From: an uncultured Clostridia bacterium
GTDB taxonomy: Bacteria; Bacillota; Clostridia; Christensenellales; Borkfalkiaceae
NCBI GenBank assembly: GCA_944363395.1
Contig: CALVUC010000014.1
Location: forward strand, 1 to 37,956
Direction of reading: 5' to 3'
Length of the DNA stretch: 37,956 nt
Shown here one piece after another: positions 23,441-31,599 of this stretch. The notes beneath the pieces are model-generated. The model saw nothing but the letters and a program-made list of their open reading frames with translations. It was not told where the DNA came from and searched no databases. Position 1 is the first letter of the stretch. Each line of letters starts with the position of its first letter. A program made the translations under genes and the position numbers.

Positions 23441-23499
23441 CCCTCTATCCTATGCGGGCGGCGCGCTGCTCATGCGCCCCGCCCTCTTGCCGTGCGCCG

Positions 23500-23524
23500 A
23501 AAAAAAGGAGAGGTCGCCCTCTCC
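23500..23524 (-). terminator. Terminator of the DUF1540 gene
   Basis: GGAGAGG and CCTCTCC pair around GCGA, followed by seven T on minus, directly after the stop. Confidence 0.88.
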
Positions 23525-23530
23525 CCGTCG

Positions 23531-23680
23531 TTATCGCTTGCTGTAGCTGTCGCAGCAGGTGCAGTGTTCGCAGTCGCCCGTATTGCCGACGCGAATGGTC
23601 TTGAGCGCGCAGTGCATCCCGTCGCAGTTGTGTCTGCATTCGGTGACGCAGCAGGAGACGCCGCTGTTGATGTTGTCCAT
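23531..23680 (-). CDS. DUF1540 cysteine-rich small protein
   Basis: A 49-residue protein with nine cysteines: SCCVTEC, HNC, MHC, DCEHCTCC. The spacing, plus the core ALKTIRVG, matches DUF1540 proteins, which are common in Clostridia and probably bind a metal. An ideal ribosome binding site (AAGGAGGTGG) precedes ATG at 23680, and a strong terminator follows, so this is a highly translated single-gene unit. It is divergent from rplI. The cellular role is unknown. Confidence 0.88.
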   Translation of the reverse strand: MDNINSGVSCCVTECRHNCDGMHCALKTIRVGNTGDCEHCTCCDSYSKR

Positions 23681-23738
23681 ATTCCACCTCCTTACAGGGG
23701 AAGTGTGGGCATTTTTTGCAGAATTTATCCAAACCGCA

Positions 23739-23767
23739 TTGACAAAAATCTCTTTTACGGGTACAAT
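23739..23767 (+). promoter_or_regulatory. Promoter of rplI
   Basis: TTGACA (23739-23744) and TACAAT (23762-23767) with a 17-nt spacer; AAAGGAGG and the ATG follow. Confidence 0.88.
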
Positions 23768-23789
23768 GGTGTCATAAAAGGAGGCATAT

Positions 23790-24236
23790 ATGAAAGTTAT
23801 CCTCAAACAGGACGTGAAGGGCAGCGGAAAAAAGGGCGACGTGATCGAGGTTTCGGACGGATACGCAAAGAATTTCCTCATCAAGAGAGGGCTTGCCGAT
23901 GCCGCGACGTCGGGCGGGCTCAACGAGATCGCGCAGCGCCGCACGGCAGACGCCTATCATAAGGCAGAAAACGAGAAGCAGATGCGCGAACTTGCAAAGC
24001 AGGTGAACGGGATGAGCGTCAAGCTCCCCATCCGCGCGGGGGAAAACGGCAAGGTATTCGGTTCGGTCACAACGGCGCAGATCGCCGCGGCGCTTGCAGA
24101 ACAGGGCTGCGACGTCGATAAAAAGAAGATCTCCGTCGAAGGCGCCATCAAGACCGTCGGCGTGTTCGATGCGGAGATCCGCTTCATGGAGGGCGTCACC
24201 GCCAAGATCAAAGTGGAGGTCGTTCCTCTCGCATAA
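23790..24236 (+). CDS. rplI: 50S ribosomal protein L9
   Basis: A 148-residue L9. The N-terminal rRNA-binding domain reads MKVILKQDVKGSGKKGDVIEV and VSDGYAKNFLIKRGLA; the long connecting helix and the C-terminal domain (GKVFGSVTTAQIAAAL, and FDAEIRFMEGVTAKIKVEV) follow. AAAGGAGG precedes the ATG. It stands alone on plus with its own promoter and terminator; the often linked rpsF-ssb-rpsR, dhh/gdpP and dnaB genes are not in the window. One of only two plus-strand protein genes seen. Confidence 0.97.
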   Translation: MKVILKQDVKGSGKKGDVIEVSDGYAKNFLIKRGLADAATSGGLNEIAQRRTADAYHKAENEKQMRELAKQVNGMSVKLPIRAGENGKVFGSVTTAQIAAALAEQGCDVDKKKISVEGAIKTVGVFDAEIRFMEGVTAKIKVEVVPLA

Positions 24237-24263
24237 AAAAATGCGCCGTGCGGCGCATTTTTT
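24236..24263. terminator. Bidirectional terminator between rplI and the purH-like gene
   Basis: AATGCGCCG and CGGCGCATT pair around TG, with A-run before and T-run after, so it serves both convergent genes. It begins at the last base of rplI and overlaps the end of the purH-like gene (24262). Confidence 0.85.
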
Positions 24264-25797
24264 ATGCCTTGAAGTGTCTGCGTTCGGTACTGACGACGCA
24301 GATGCCGTACTTATCGCACAGCCGCAGCGTCTTGCTGTCGGGTACGCCCGTCTGGATGACGGCGGTGATACCCAGCTCGCGGCATTCTTCCAACGTTTCG
24401 GCGTTGAGGAATCCCGAATCGGAGGCGAGCACCGCGTCCCTCGTGCGCTCGCCCGCGAGCGCGGCGGCAAAGCGGAAGGCAAGGCGGCGGTTGGACTGCC
24501 CCGCGCCGACGCCAAGCGTCTCCCTCTCGTTTCCAATGACGACGGCGCTCGAATGCGCGTGCTTTGCGACCTTATAGTTGAAGGCGAGCGCCCTCTTTTC
24601 CACGTCCGTGGGCTTGCGCGCCGTCATGCAGGCAGCCCCTTCGAGCAGAGAGGTATCGTACGTCTGCACGAGGAGCCCGCCGTAGATCTTTTTCATGTCA
24701 AAGGTGGAGAACTGCATCTTGCTGCGGATATCGGGCATTTCGAGCAGGATGAGCGCCTTCTGATAGCGCAGTTCCGTCATTGCCTCGGGCGTGAAGCCGA
24801 CCGCAACGACCGCCTCCGCGCCGGTATCGCGCAGCCCCGCCGCAATGCGCGCGTCCACAATGCCGTTGACGGCGAGGATGCCGCCGCGCAGGGCGAGCGG
24901 GTCGGCGTTTTTGGCGCATACGAAGGCGTCGTAGAGGTCCTCCGCCGTTCCCGCCGCGCAGGGCAGGCAGTGTTTGCAGACGACGACGGCGGGCTCGTCG
25001 AATTCCTTGATGAGCTCGAGCGCCGTGTTGGCGTCGTGGATGTTGCTGTAAGTGAGATCGGCGCCCGCAAGCTGTTTTGCACGCGCAAGCGAGCCCTCTT
25101 TCAGGAGAGGTTCGCGGTAGACGGCGGCGCGCTGGTGCGGGTTTTCGCCGTAGAGCATATCCTGCGTCTTTTCATAGGTGACGGTGAGCGTCTTGGGAAA
25201 GGCGATCCTAAGCGAATAGGAGAGATACTGCGCCACGAGCGCGTCGTAACTCGCCGTATACGAGAAAGCCTTGTACATGAGATATTTTCTCTCGTCCTCG
25301 GCAATGACGCCCGTGGCAAGGTCGCACAGCACCCTGTCGTAGTCGTCGATGTCGCAGACGGCGACCGTCTGCATGAAGTTGCGCGCGGCGGCGTTGAGGA
25401 GCGCAAGCCCCCCTACGTCGATGTGCGACGCCGCTTCCTCGAAGGGAACGCCCGCTTCCACATCCTCGCGGAAAGGATAGAGATTGATGACGACGAGTTC
25501 GATGGGAAAGACCTGCGCATTGGTCTCGTCCAGCTCCCGGAGCTGTTCTTCGTTGAGCTCGTTGGCAACGATCCCCGTATAGACGGCGGGATGCATCGCG
25601 CGCACCTTTCCGCCGAGCGGCTCGGGATAGCCCGTGAGTTCGTGCGCGGAGAGCGCATCGATGCCAGCCTCGCGCAGCGTACGGCAAGTGCCTTCCGTTG
25701 CGACGATCTCATAGCCGTATTCGACGAGATACCGGCAGAATTCTACGATCCGCTCCTTGTTGTATACGCTGACGTATGCTCTCTTTTTCGCTTTCAT
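24262..25797 (-). CDS. purH: Divergent PurH-like protein (IMP cyclohydrolase / AICAR formyltransferase family)
   Basis: A 511-residue two-domain protein, normal PurH length. The N-terminal MGS-like IMPCH domain has AYVSVYNKERIVEF, ATEGTCRTLREAGI, KVRAMHPAVYTGI, VVINLYPF and SHIDVGGLALLNAAARN. The C-terminal formyltransferase domain has ENPHQRAAVY, VVVCKHCLPCAAG, DPLALRGGILAVN, GGLLVQTYD, TLGVGAGQSNRR and VLASDSGFL. Compared with PurH consensus (from memory) the catalytic KH is kept but KHxNPCG became KHCLPCA, SAFGG became ALRGG, AAAKN became AAARN, and GAGQMSR became GAGQSNR. It may be this lineage's normal PurH or a paralog with altered activity. No other pur gene is near. Start at 25797 (MKAKKRAYVSVYN); ribosome binding site weak. 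Confidence 0.8.
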   Translation of the reverse strand: MKAKKRAYVSVYNKERIVEFCRYLVEYGYEIVATEGTCRTLREAGIDALSAHELTGYPEPLGGKVRAMHPAVYTGIVANELNEEQLRELDETNAQVFPIELVVINLYPFREDVEAGVPFEEAASHIDVGGLALLNAAARNFMQTVAVCDIDDYDRVLCDLATGVIAEDERKYLMYKAFSYTASYDALVAQYLSYSLRIAFPKTLTVTYEKTQDMLYGENPHQRAAVYREPLLKEGSLARAKQLAGADLTYSNIHDANTALELIKEFDEPAVVVCKHCLPCAAGTAEDLYDAFVCAKNADPLALRGGILAVNGIVDARIAAGLRDTGAEAVVAVGFTPEAMTELRYQKALILLEMPDIRSKMQFSTFDMKKIYGGLLVQTYDTSLLEGAACMTARKPTDVEKRALAFNYKVAKHAHSSAVVIGNERETLGVGAGQSNRRLAFRFAAALAGERTRDAVLASDSGFLNAETLEECRELGITAVIQTGVPDSKTLRLCDKYGICVVSTERRHFKA

Positions 25798-25842
25798 TCG
25801 CTTGCCTGCCTGAAAAAATTTGTTCCGCACATACTTGAAGGG

Positions 25843-26118
25843 ATGATCCTTTTGTGCAGTCTTTTCTCTGTTTATATCCTTGCCGTCAATTTTTATGCTT
25901 TCTGCAGCATCCGCACGATGCGCGACGAGGAACAAAAGAACGATAAAAAGCTCCTGCTGCTTTCGGCAATGGGCGGCACAGCCACACTGTTTGCCGCAAT
26001 GCTCCTCCTGCGGTACCGCACGGGAAGTATGTTTTTGATGATCGTGCTCCCCCTTCTCGCCGTGATCAACGTATATTGCGCTTATCTCGGCTTTCAGGGG
26101 ATCCTATTGCTGCGCTGA
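25843..26118 (+). CDS. DUF1294-like small membrane protein
   Basis: A 91-residue hydrophobic protein with about three membrane segments: residues 1-17, 34-54 and 63-88. The pattern NFYAF, charged loop, LLLLSAMGG, LRYRTGS, IVLPLLA resembles DUF1294 (N-x-YAF, D-K-x, GG, RHKT). The ATG at 25843 has AAGGG immediately before it; a TTG at 25852 would be better spaced (9 nt), so the start is uncertain. Divergent from the purH-like gene and convergent with the HAD gene, whose 3' end it overlaps by 15 nt. Function unknown. Confidence 0.6.
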   Translation: MILLCSLFSVYILAVNFYAFCSIRTMRDEEQKNDKKLLLLSAMGGTATLFAAMLLLRYRTGSMFLMIVLPLLAVINVYCAYLGFQGILLLR

Positions 26119-26943
26119 TCGATCGTCAAAGGCGTGTTCATCCAGCCATTTGGCGACGCCGTCCTCTTCGCAGTAGCCGATGACGCCCGTGGCTTTTTCT
26201 TTGAGCCAGTTGTCCGCATTCATCACGGCGTACTTTTCGTCGCAGACGTCGAACATATCCGAATCGTTGGAGGAATCGCCGAAGCAGACGAGCTTTTCAC
26301 AGCCGTAGTAACGTTTGAGGAACTGGACGCCGTTCGCCTTGGTCGCGGAACGGACGGAGATGTCCATCCAGTAATCTTCCTGATAGGTCTCCTGATGATA
26401 GATGCAGATGAGCGCGGGATCGTATTTGAGAACGTTCCATGCGCGCTCCATCGTCTCGCGCGGTCCGACGCATTTGAAGGTGAATACATAGCCGTCGAGC
26501 AGCGCATCTTCCGTACGGACGGGGTGCAGCCGTTCGTCTCCCCTTCTGCGTTCAAGATAGCGCAGCATCCCCGGGCTTTCCTTTCCCTCTATCCAGGAAA
26601 CGGTCTCCCGTTCGGGGCAGGCGCCGAATACGAGGGGCGCGATCCCGAAACCGAGCAGGCTCTCATAGAGTTTGCGTCTGAGTTCTTGTTGAAAAAATTG
26701 ACAATCGAGCGCTTGGTCGTGTACGATGTCATAGATGAGCGCGCCGTTATAAAATACGGCAGGGAGTTGAAAGTTGACACCGCGGAGGGCTCGCTTGACC
26801 CCGCTCACGGAGCGCGCCGTCGCGTATGTGAGCGCAAGACCGCGTTCGAGCAGGGCATTGAGGTGGCGGATACTGTATTCCGAGACACATTCATCCTTTG
26901 TGAGCAGCGTGCCGTCCAAATCGGATACGAATAATGTTTTCAT
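26104..26943 (-). CDS. Cof-type HAD-IIB family sugar-phosphate phosphatase
   Basis: A 279-residue haloacid dehalogenase-type hydrolase. Motif I is VSDLDGTLLT (nucleophile Asp8), motif II is TYATARS, motif III includes the Lys in SATKANGVQFL, and motif IV is VCFGDSSNDSDMFDV. The long insert between motifs II and III is the type IIB cap. Such enzymes dephosphorylate sugar phosphates or related metabolites; the substrate cannot be told. The stop is TAG and overlaps the plus-strand DUF1294 gene. A likely -10 (TGGTATAAT, 26991-26999 on the complement) lies about 50 nt upstream. Confidence 0.92.
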   Translation of the reverse strand: MKTLFVSDLDGTLLTKDECVSEYSIRHLNALLERGLALTYATARSVSGVKRALRGVNFQLPAVFYNGALIYDIVHDQALDCQFFQQELRRKLYESLLGFGIAPLVFGACPERETVSWIEGKESPGMLRYLERRRGDERLHPVRTEDALLDGYVFTFKCVGPRETMERAWNVLKYDPALICIYHQETYQEDYWMDISVRSATKANGVQFLKRYYGCEKLVCFGDSSNDSDMFDVCDEKYAVMNADNWLKEKATGVIGYCEEDGVAKWLDEHAFDDRSAQQ

Positions 26944-26990
26944 AGCAGTGTTCCGTATCGGTATTGTTTTCGTGATTCTGTCTCGATCTT

Positions 26991-26999
26991 ATTATACCA
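26991..26999 (-). promoter_or_regulatory. Extended -10 of the HAD phosphatase gene
   Basis: TGGTATAAT on minus; no clear -35 at 17 nt. Transcription would start near 26984. The 180 nt between here and rfbC show only the hairpin at 27150. Confidence 0.55.
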
Positions 27000-27149
27000 T
27001 AAATACAGGAAGAAGTTTACAAAACATGCGCGATCTTTGTGCAACGGCGAAAAAATGTGTTTTCCTGTCAGAAAAAGAAAGTTTAGTCAACCTTTTTTTA
27101 TAATGGCAGACAGGCATGATGCGAGAAGAAAACTTTTTCATAGAAGAAC

Positions 27150-27170
27150 GGACGGCGCGCCGCGCCGTCC
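27150..27170 (-). terminator. Hairpin after the rfb operon
   Basis: GGACGGCGC and GCGCCGTCC form a 9-bp stem with a 3-nt loop, 9 nt past the rfbC stop. The T-run after it is poor (GTTCTTCT), so it may end transcription only partly or protect the mRNA 3' end. Confidence 0.6.
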
Positions 27171-27178
27171 GCTTGTAT

Positions 27179-27781
27179 TCAGAAAGAAAAAGTCTGTCCG
27201 AGCGGGAGCCATTTCTCATCCTTTTCGGAAAGATCGACGGGGGTCCCGTCGGGGAGCGTATATCCCGCCGCGGCGGCGTTCCCCTTGTAACTGCCCAAGA
27301 TTCCCCAGTCGACGCCGATCGCGGGATCGTTCCAGGCAAGCCCGCCTTCGTCGTCGGGATGATAGAAATCGTCGCACTTATAGCAAAATTCCGCCGTGTC
27401 CGAACGGACCAGGAACCCGTGCGCAAAGCCTTTGGGGATGAGGAACTGTTTCTTGTTCTCGTCGGAGAGTTCCACCCCGTACCACTTCCCGTAGGTGGCG
27501 CTCCCCTTTCTCAGGTCGACGGCGACGTCAAAGACCTGCCCTTGGATGACGCGCACGAGCTTGGTCTGCGGAAAGCGCTTTTGAAAGTGCAGCCCGCGCA
27601 GGACGCCCTTGTGGCTTCGCGACTGATTGTCCTGTACAAAGACGATGGGGATGCCCGCCTCCTGCATATCGCGTTGGTTGTAAGTCTCCATAAAATAACC
27701 GCGGCTGTCGCCGTGGACGGCGGGCGTGATGACGCAAAGCCCCTCGATCCCGCCGACGTTTTTCTCAACCTTGATCTGCAT
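27179..27781 (-). CDS. rfbC: dTDP-4-dehydrorhamnose 3,5-epimerase
   Basis: A 200-residue cupin-fold epimerase, third enzyme of dTDP-L-rhamnose synthesis. HGDSRGYFMETYN, QDNQSRSHKGVLRGLHFQ (catalytic His), KLVRVIQGQVFDVAVDLR, PKGFAHGF and FCYKCDDFYHP (catalytic Tyr) are all present. The ATG at 27781 has AAAGGAG 7 nt upstream; a TTG six bases earlier is less likely. It overlaps rfbD by 17 nt. Last gene of rfbA-rfbB-epimerase-rfbD-rfbC. Confidence 0.95.
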   Translation of the reverse strand: MQIKVEKNVGGIEGLCVITPAVHGDSRGYFMETYNQRDMQEAGIPIVFVQDNQSRSHKGVLRGLHFQKRFPQTKLVRVIQGQVFDVAVDLRKGSATYGKWYGVELSDENKKQFLIPKGFAHGFLVRSDTAEFCYKCDDFYHPDDEGGLAWNDPAIGVDWGILGSYKGNAAAAGYTLPDGTPVDLSEKDEKWLPLGQTFSF

Positions 27782-28631
27782 TTTCAAGCTCCTTTAAGTA
27801 CCTTGCGAGCGCATCCTTCCAATCGGGAAGGGGCGTAAAGCCGTTTCTGACGAGTTTGCTCTTTTCCAGCCTGCTGTTGAAGGGGCGCGCAGCTTTGGAG
27901 AGCCCGTACTCCGCCGTCGTCACGGGAATGACTTTGGTCGCGTAGCCCGCAAGACGGAAGATCTCGCAGGTGAAATCGTACCAACTGAGGTAGCCGCCCT
28001 CGTTTGTGGCGTGATAGTAGCCGTATTTGTCCGTTTCGATCATATCTGCGAGCAGACGCGCAAGATCGTAGGTGTACGTCGGCGTGCCGATCTGATCGCA
28101 GACGACGCGCACCGTATCGTGCGTCCTGCCGACGTTGAGCATCGTCCGCACAAAATTTTTGCCGTGAAGCCCGAACACCCAAGCGATACGCACGATAAAG
28201 TAACGATCCAGCGCCGATGCAACGGCGAGTTCCCCTTCCAGCTTGCTCTTTCCGTAGACGGAGAGCGGGCAGTAGTCCGTCTGATCGGGTTCCCACGGCT
28301 TGTCCCCCTTCCCGTCAAAGACGTAATCGGTAGAGATATACATCATTTTGGCGTTCAGACGCCTGCAAGCTTGGGCGATATAGCGGGTGCCGAGGGCGTT
28401 GACGGCATAAACTTTCTCCGCGTTGTCCTCTGCGGCGTCCACCGCCGTCCACGCGGCGCAGTGGATGACCGCCTCCGGCGCCGCGGAAGTAAGGACGCTG
28501 CGTACGCTCTCTTCATCGGTGATGTCCATTTCATCGATGTCCACGCCGATGGTATCGTGTCCGCGCTTTTGAAGCTCACGGACAACGTCATAGCCGAGTT
28601 GTCCGTTCGCGCCCGTGACCAAAATTTTCAC
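27765..28631 (-). CDS. rfbD: dTDP-4-dehydrorhamnose reductase
   Basis: A 288-residue SDR that reduces dTDP-4-keto-L-rhamnose to dTDP-L-rhamnose. NAD(P)-binding GANGQLGYDV, AAWTAVDAAEDN, MMYISTDYVFDG and the catalytic YGKSKLEGE (Y-x3-K) are present; RPFNSRLEKSKL is the usual C-terminal block. The start is GTG at 28631 with GGAG 7 nt upstream; its GTGA overlaps the stop of the upstream epimerase. The first 10 codons and upstream site are identical to those of the neighbouring epimerase gene. Confidence 0.95.
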   Translation of the reverse strand: MKILVTGANGQLGYDVVRELQKRGHDTIGVDIDEMDITDEESVRSVLTSAAPEAVIHCAAWTAVDAAEDNAEKVYAVNALGTRYIAQACRRLNAKMMYISTDYVFDGKGDKPWEPDQTDYCPLSVYGKSKLEGELAVASALDRYFIVRIAWVFGLHGKNFVRTMLNVGRTHDTVRVVCDQIGTPTYTYDLARLLADMIETDKYGYYHATNEGGYLSWYDFTCEIFRLAGYATKVIPVTTAEYGLSKAARPFNSRLEKSKLVRNGFTPLPDWKDALARYLKELENADQG

Positions 28632-28648
28632 GTTCTGTCTCCGTACAT
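28603..28648. repeat. 46-bp direct repeat, copy 1 (epimerase-rfbD junction)
   Basis: Identical over 46 bp to 29460-29505. It covers the end of one gene (last codons MYGDRT and TGA), the ribosome binding site GGAGACAGAAC, the GTG start and the first codons (VKILVTGANG) of the next. Confidence 0.95.
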
Positions 28649-29488
28649 TGCATTTCGGGTCCTGCACGATCGCAGGATCCGATCGATCTTTGTTCTGTCT
28701 CCGTAAAGACAGGGGGAATCATAGGGACGGTCGGGATATTTTCCGTATTGCAAAGCGATCGAAAGCCGATGCTCTGCGATGAAACGCTCCACCTGTTCCG
28801 CAAGAGAGACGGGCGTACCCGAACAGCAGTTGATCACACCCGTGACTTCCGTTTGCAGGATGCAGGCGACGATCTGCGATACAAGTTCGCCGATATGTAA
28901 AAAGTCATACTTGTTCTTGCCCGTTGTGAACGGGAAGACAGTCTTTCCGTCTCGGACTGCCTGCAGGATCTTACAGAAGACGGAATTGCCGTACATCTCG
29001 TCGCTGTAAGTATAATAGCCGCGCAGCCATTGATAAATACAGTTGTTTTCGCGGCAAAAGATCTCAAGAGACTGTCTTAACGTATTCTTTGCGATCGCGT
29101 ACTTTGTCGTGGGACGACAGGGCGTGTTTTCATCGACCGCACCTTCCCAATAGCCCACTTCGTGCATGGTACCCATACAGGCAACGTGTCGGACGCCGCC
29201 CTTTATGAGGTCGGTCAAAAAAGCATAGTGTGCGGAGAGATCCAGGATGTGATCGTCAGAATCATGCACGAACCCGTTCCGCCAGGCAAGGTGGAGGCAG
29301 ATCTCCGGCGCGTGAAAAAAATCAAACCAATCTTTTTTGTGAAAAATATCCGCATACAGAAACTGCGCTCTCGGGTCGATCCTGTCGTTTGCAAAATCGG
29401 TCGCGATGACGTCGAGTCCCATGTCGCACATTTTTCCGACAACATGAGACCCAATGTAGCCGTTCGCGCCCGTGACCAAAATTTTCAC
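28628..29488 (-). CDS. Extra NAD-dependent epimerase/dehydratase in the rhamnose operon
   Basis: A 286-residue extended SDR. The cofactor motif is VTGANGYIGSHVV; HLAWRNGFVHD, HVACMGTMHEVGYWEG and the catalytic TKYAIAKN (Y-x3-K) follow. It resembles nucleotide-sugar epimerases/4-reductases rather than the core rhamnose enzymes, and could make a modified deoxysugar (for example a 6-deoxytalose-like or C4 epimer); this is inference. GTG start at 29488. By eye it is AT-richer than its neighbours. It ends RNAMYGDRT, the same tail as rfbB, and both its borders lie in the 46-bp direct repeat, so it looks like an inserted cassette. A further YGDRT (DNA at 28692-28705 shares 14 bp) precedes the end. 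Confidence 0.85.
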   Translation of the reverse strand: MKILVTGANGYIGSHVVGKMCDMGLDVIATDFANDRIDPRAQFLYADIFHKKDWFDFFHAPEICLHLAWRNGFVHDSDDHILDLSAHYAFLTDLIKGGVRHVACMGTMHEVGYWEGAVDENTPCRPTTKYAIAKNTLRQSLEIFCRENNCIYQWLRGYYTYSDEMYGNSVFCKILQAVRDGKTVFPFTTGKNKYDFLHIGELVSQIVACILQTEVTGVINCCSGTPVSLAEQVERFIAEHRLSIALQYGKYPDRPYDSPCLYGDRTKIDRILRSCRTRNAMYGDRT

Positions 29489-29505
29489 GTTCTGTCTCCG
29501 TACAT
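29460..29505. repeat. 46-bp direct repeat, copy 2 (rfbB-epimerase junction)
   Basis: Perfect copy of 28603-28648, 857 bp away. Together the copies bracket the extra epimerase gene. Confidence 0.95.
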
Positions 29506-30507
29506 ACGGGCGTAGTAATTGCGGTATTCGCCCGAGACGATCTCCTGCCACCAGTCCCTGTGCGTGAGGTACCATTCGATCGTCTTTTGGATGCCGTCGC
29601 AAAACTTTGTCTCGGGCAGCCAGCCGAGCTCCGTATGGATCTTGGTGGGATCGATGGCGTAGCGCATATCGTGTCCCTTGCGGTCGGCGACGTAGGTGAT
29701 GAGGCTTTCGGGCTTGCCGAGCGTCTTGCAGATGAGCTTGACGATATCGATGTTCCGCATCTCGTTATGCCCGCCGACGTTGTACACTTCCCCCTCTCTC
29801 CCCTTGTGGATGATGAGGTCGATCGCGCGGCAGTGATCTTCAACATACAGCCAGTCCCTGACGTTCTCCCCCGTGCCGTAGACGGGCAGAGGCTTGTCCG
29901 CAAGAGCGTTGATGATCATGAGCGGGATGAGCTTCTCGGGGAAATGATAGGGTCCGTAATTGTTGGAACAGCGCGAAATGGAGACGGGAAGCCCGAACGT
30001 CCTGTGATAGGCAAGCACCAGAAGATCGGCGCCCGCCTTGGACGAAGAATAGGGACTGGACGTGTGCAGCGGCGTCGTCTCGGTGAAAAACAGATCGGGA
30101 CGGTCCAGCGGAAGATCGCCGTACACTTCATCCGTCGAGACCTGATGGTATCGCCGGATACCGTATTTGCGGCAGGCGTCCATCAGAACGGACGTGCCGA
30201 TGATATTGGTCTGCAGAAAGACGGAAGGATCCTCGATGGAGCGGTCGACGTGGCTCTCCGCCGCAAAATTGACGACGATATCGGGGTGTTCCTCTTCAAA
30301 GAGGGCGTTGACCCCCTCCCTGTCGCAAATATCCAGCCTGACAAAGCGGAAATTGGGCGCGTCCATCACGCCTTTCAGCGTGGAAAGGTTGCCCGCGTAA
30401 GTGAGTTTATCAAGACATACGATGCGGTAATCGGGATACTGCCTGAGCATATGGAAGATAAAGTTGCTTCCGATAAATCCCGCGCCGCCGGTCACGATGA
30501 TGGTCAT
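29485..30507 (-). CDS. rfbB: dTDP-glucose 4,6-dehydratase
   Basis: A 340-residue extended SDR, second step of dTDP-rhamnose synthesis. TIIVTGGAGFIGSNF is the NAD motif, NFAAESHVDRSI and QVSTDEVYGDL the active-site region (TDE), and SPYSSSKAGADLLVLAY holds Y-x3-K. RCSNNYGPYHFPEKLIP and NVRDWLYVEDHCRAI are typical. GGAG precedes the ATG. The tail NYYARMYGDRT is natural for RfbB and lies in the direct repeat; its TGA overlaps the GTG of the next gene. Confidence 0.97.
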   Translation of the reverse strand: MTIIVTGGAGFIGSNFIFHMLRQYPDYRIVCLDKLTYAGNLSTLKGVMDAPNFRFVRLDICDREGVNALFEEEHPDIVVNFAAESHVDRSIEDPSVFLQTNIIGTSVLMDACRKYGIRRYHQVSTDEVYGDLPLDRPDLFFTETTPLHTSSPYSSSKAGADLLVLAYHRTFGLPVSISRCSNNYGPYHFPEKLIPLMIINALADKPLPVYGTGENVRDWLYVEDHCRAIDLIIHKGREGEVYNVGGHNEMRNIDIVKLICKTLGKPESLITYVADRKGHDMRYAIDPTKIHTELGWLPETKFCDGIQKTIEWYLTHRDWWQEIVSGEYRNYYARMYGDRT

Positions 30508-30525
30508 ATGATTCTCCGATTGATG

Positions 30526-31413
30526 TCAATACAGAAGTTTTCCTTCTGCTACGTTTTTCAAGTGCTGCCCATAGGGCGATTTCCCGTATTTCTGTGCGGA
30601 ACGCAGCAGCTGCTCCCTGTCGATCCAGCCGTTCAGATAGGCGATCTCTTCGGGCGCGGAGATTTCGATCCCCTGACGGTTCTGCACCATCCGCACGAAG
30701 TCGGTCGCCTCCGCAAGGGAGTCCATCGTACCCGTATCCAGCCACGCATATCCCCTGCCGAGGAGCTGCACGTCGAGCAGCCCGTCCTGCAGATACATGG
30801 CGTTGAGGGTGGTGATCTCAAGCTCCCCTCTCTCCGAAGGCTTCACTTCTTTGGCGCGGCGGCTCACGCCGGCGGGATAGAAATACAGTCCCGTCACGGC
30901 ATAATTGCTCTTGGGCGCCTTCGGTTTTTCTTCGATGGAGACCGCCTTGCCGTCCGCATCGAACGCAACGACGCCGAACCGCTCGGGATCGGGGACATAA
31001 TAGCCGAACACCGTCGCGCGGGCGCGCTCTTCGGCATCCTGCTGCGCCGCGCGCAGCAGACGCCCCATCCCGTTGCCGTAAAAGATGTTGTCGCCGAGCA
31101 CCATCGCGCAGGCGTCGTCGCCGATAAATTGCTCCCCGATCAGAAATGCCTGCGCAAGTCCGTCGGGCGAGGGCTGCACCTTGTAAGAAAGGCTAAGCCC
31201 GTATTCGCTGCCGTCGCCGAGGAGACGCTCGAAGTTGGGAAGGTCTGTCGGCGTGGAGATGATGAGGATCTCACGGATGCCTGCGAGCATGAGCGTCGAG
31301 AGCGGGTAATAGATCATCGGCTTGTCGTACACGGGAAGGAGCTGTTTGCTCGTGACCATCGTCAGAGGATACAGCCGCGTGCCGGAGCCGCCTGCCAGGA
31401 TAATGCCTTTCAT
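30526..31413 (-). CDS. rfbA: Glucose-1-phosphate thymidylyltransferase
   Basis: A 295-residue nucleotidyltransferase, first step of dTDP-rhamnose synthesis. The N-terminal signature is [18 protein letters not shown], then [45 protein letters not shown] and [21 protein letters not shown] lies before the ATG. No strong promoter is visible in the 50 nt between it and the tRNA-Ala terminator, so it may depend on a weak promoter or read-through. First gene of the rfb operon. Confidence 0.97.
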   Translation of the reverse strand: MKGIILAGGSGTRLYPLTMVTSKQLLPVYDKPMIYYPLSTLMLAGIREILIISTPTDLPNFERLLGDGSEYGLSLSYKVQPSPDGLAQAFLIGEQFIGDDACAMVLGDNIFYGNGMGRLLRAAQQDAEERARATVFGYYVPDPERFGVVAFDADGKAVSIEEKPKAPKSNYAVTGLYFYPAGVSRRAKEVKPSERGELEITTLNAMYLQDGLLDVQLLGRGYAWLDTGTMDSLAEATDFVRMVQNRQGIEISAPEEIAYLNGWIDREQLLRSAQKYGKSPYGQHLKNVAEGKLLY

Positions 31414-31463
31414 ATTCCCTCCTTATCTTCTGCAATCTGAGAGGTTTTTTCCGTGATACTCGG

Positions 31464-31499
31464 AAAAACGGTGAGACGCGAACAATGCGACTCACCGTT
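31464..31499 (-). terminator. Terminator of tRNA-Ala
   Basis: AACGGTGAG-T-CGC pairs with GCG-T-CTCACCGTT around a 7-nt loop, followed by five T on minus. Confidence 0.8.
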
Positions 31500-31504
31500 T
31501 CCAA

Positions 31505-31580
31505 TGGTGGAGCTAAGGGGAGTCGAACCCCTGACCTTTTGAATGCCATTCAAACGCGCTACCAACTGCGCTATAACCCC
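31505..31580 (-). tRNA. tRNA-Ala (anticodon GGC)
   Basis: A 76-nt cloverleaf with encoded CCA. The acceptor strand GGGGTTA pairs with TAGCTCC (with G-T pairs), the D-arm contains AGCGCAGTTGGTAGCGC, the anticodon stem TTTGA/TCAAA encloses ATGGCAT (anticodon GGC), and the T-arm is AGGGG-TTCGACT-CCCCT. It has its own promoter and terminator. Confidence 0.96.
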
Positions 31581-31599
31581 ATAGCGTATCTATGACGTT

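Noticed and set aside
27037-27441. Plus-strand open frame before and over rfbC
   Set aside because: It has no ribosome binding site, overlaps rfbC antisense, and is dominated by Arg and Pro.
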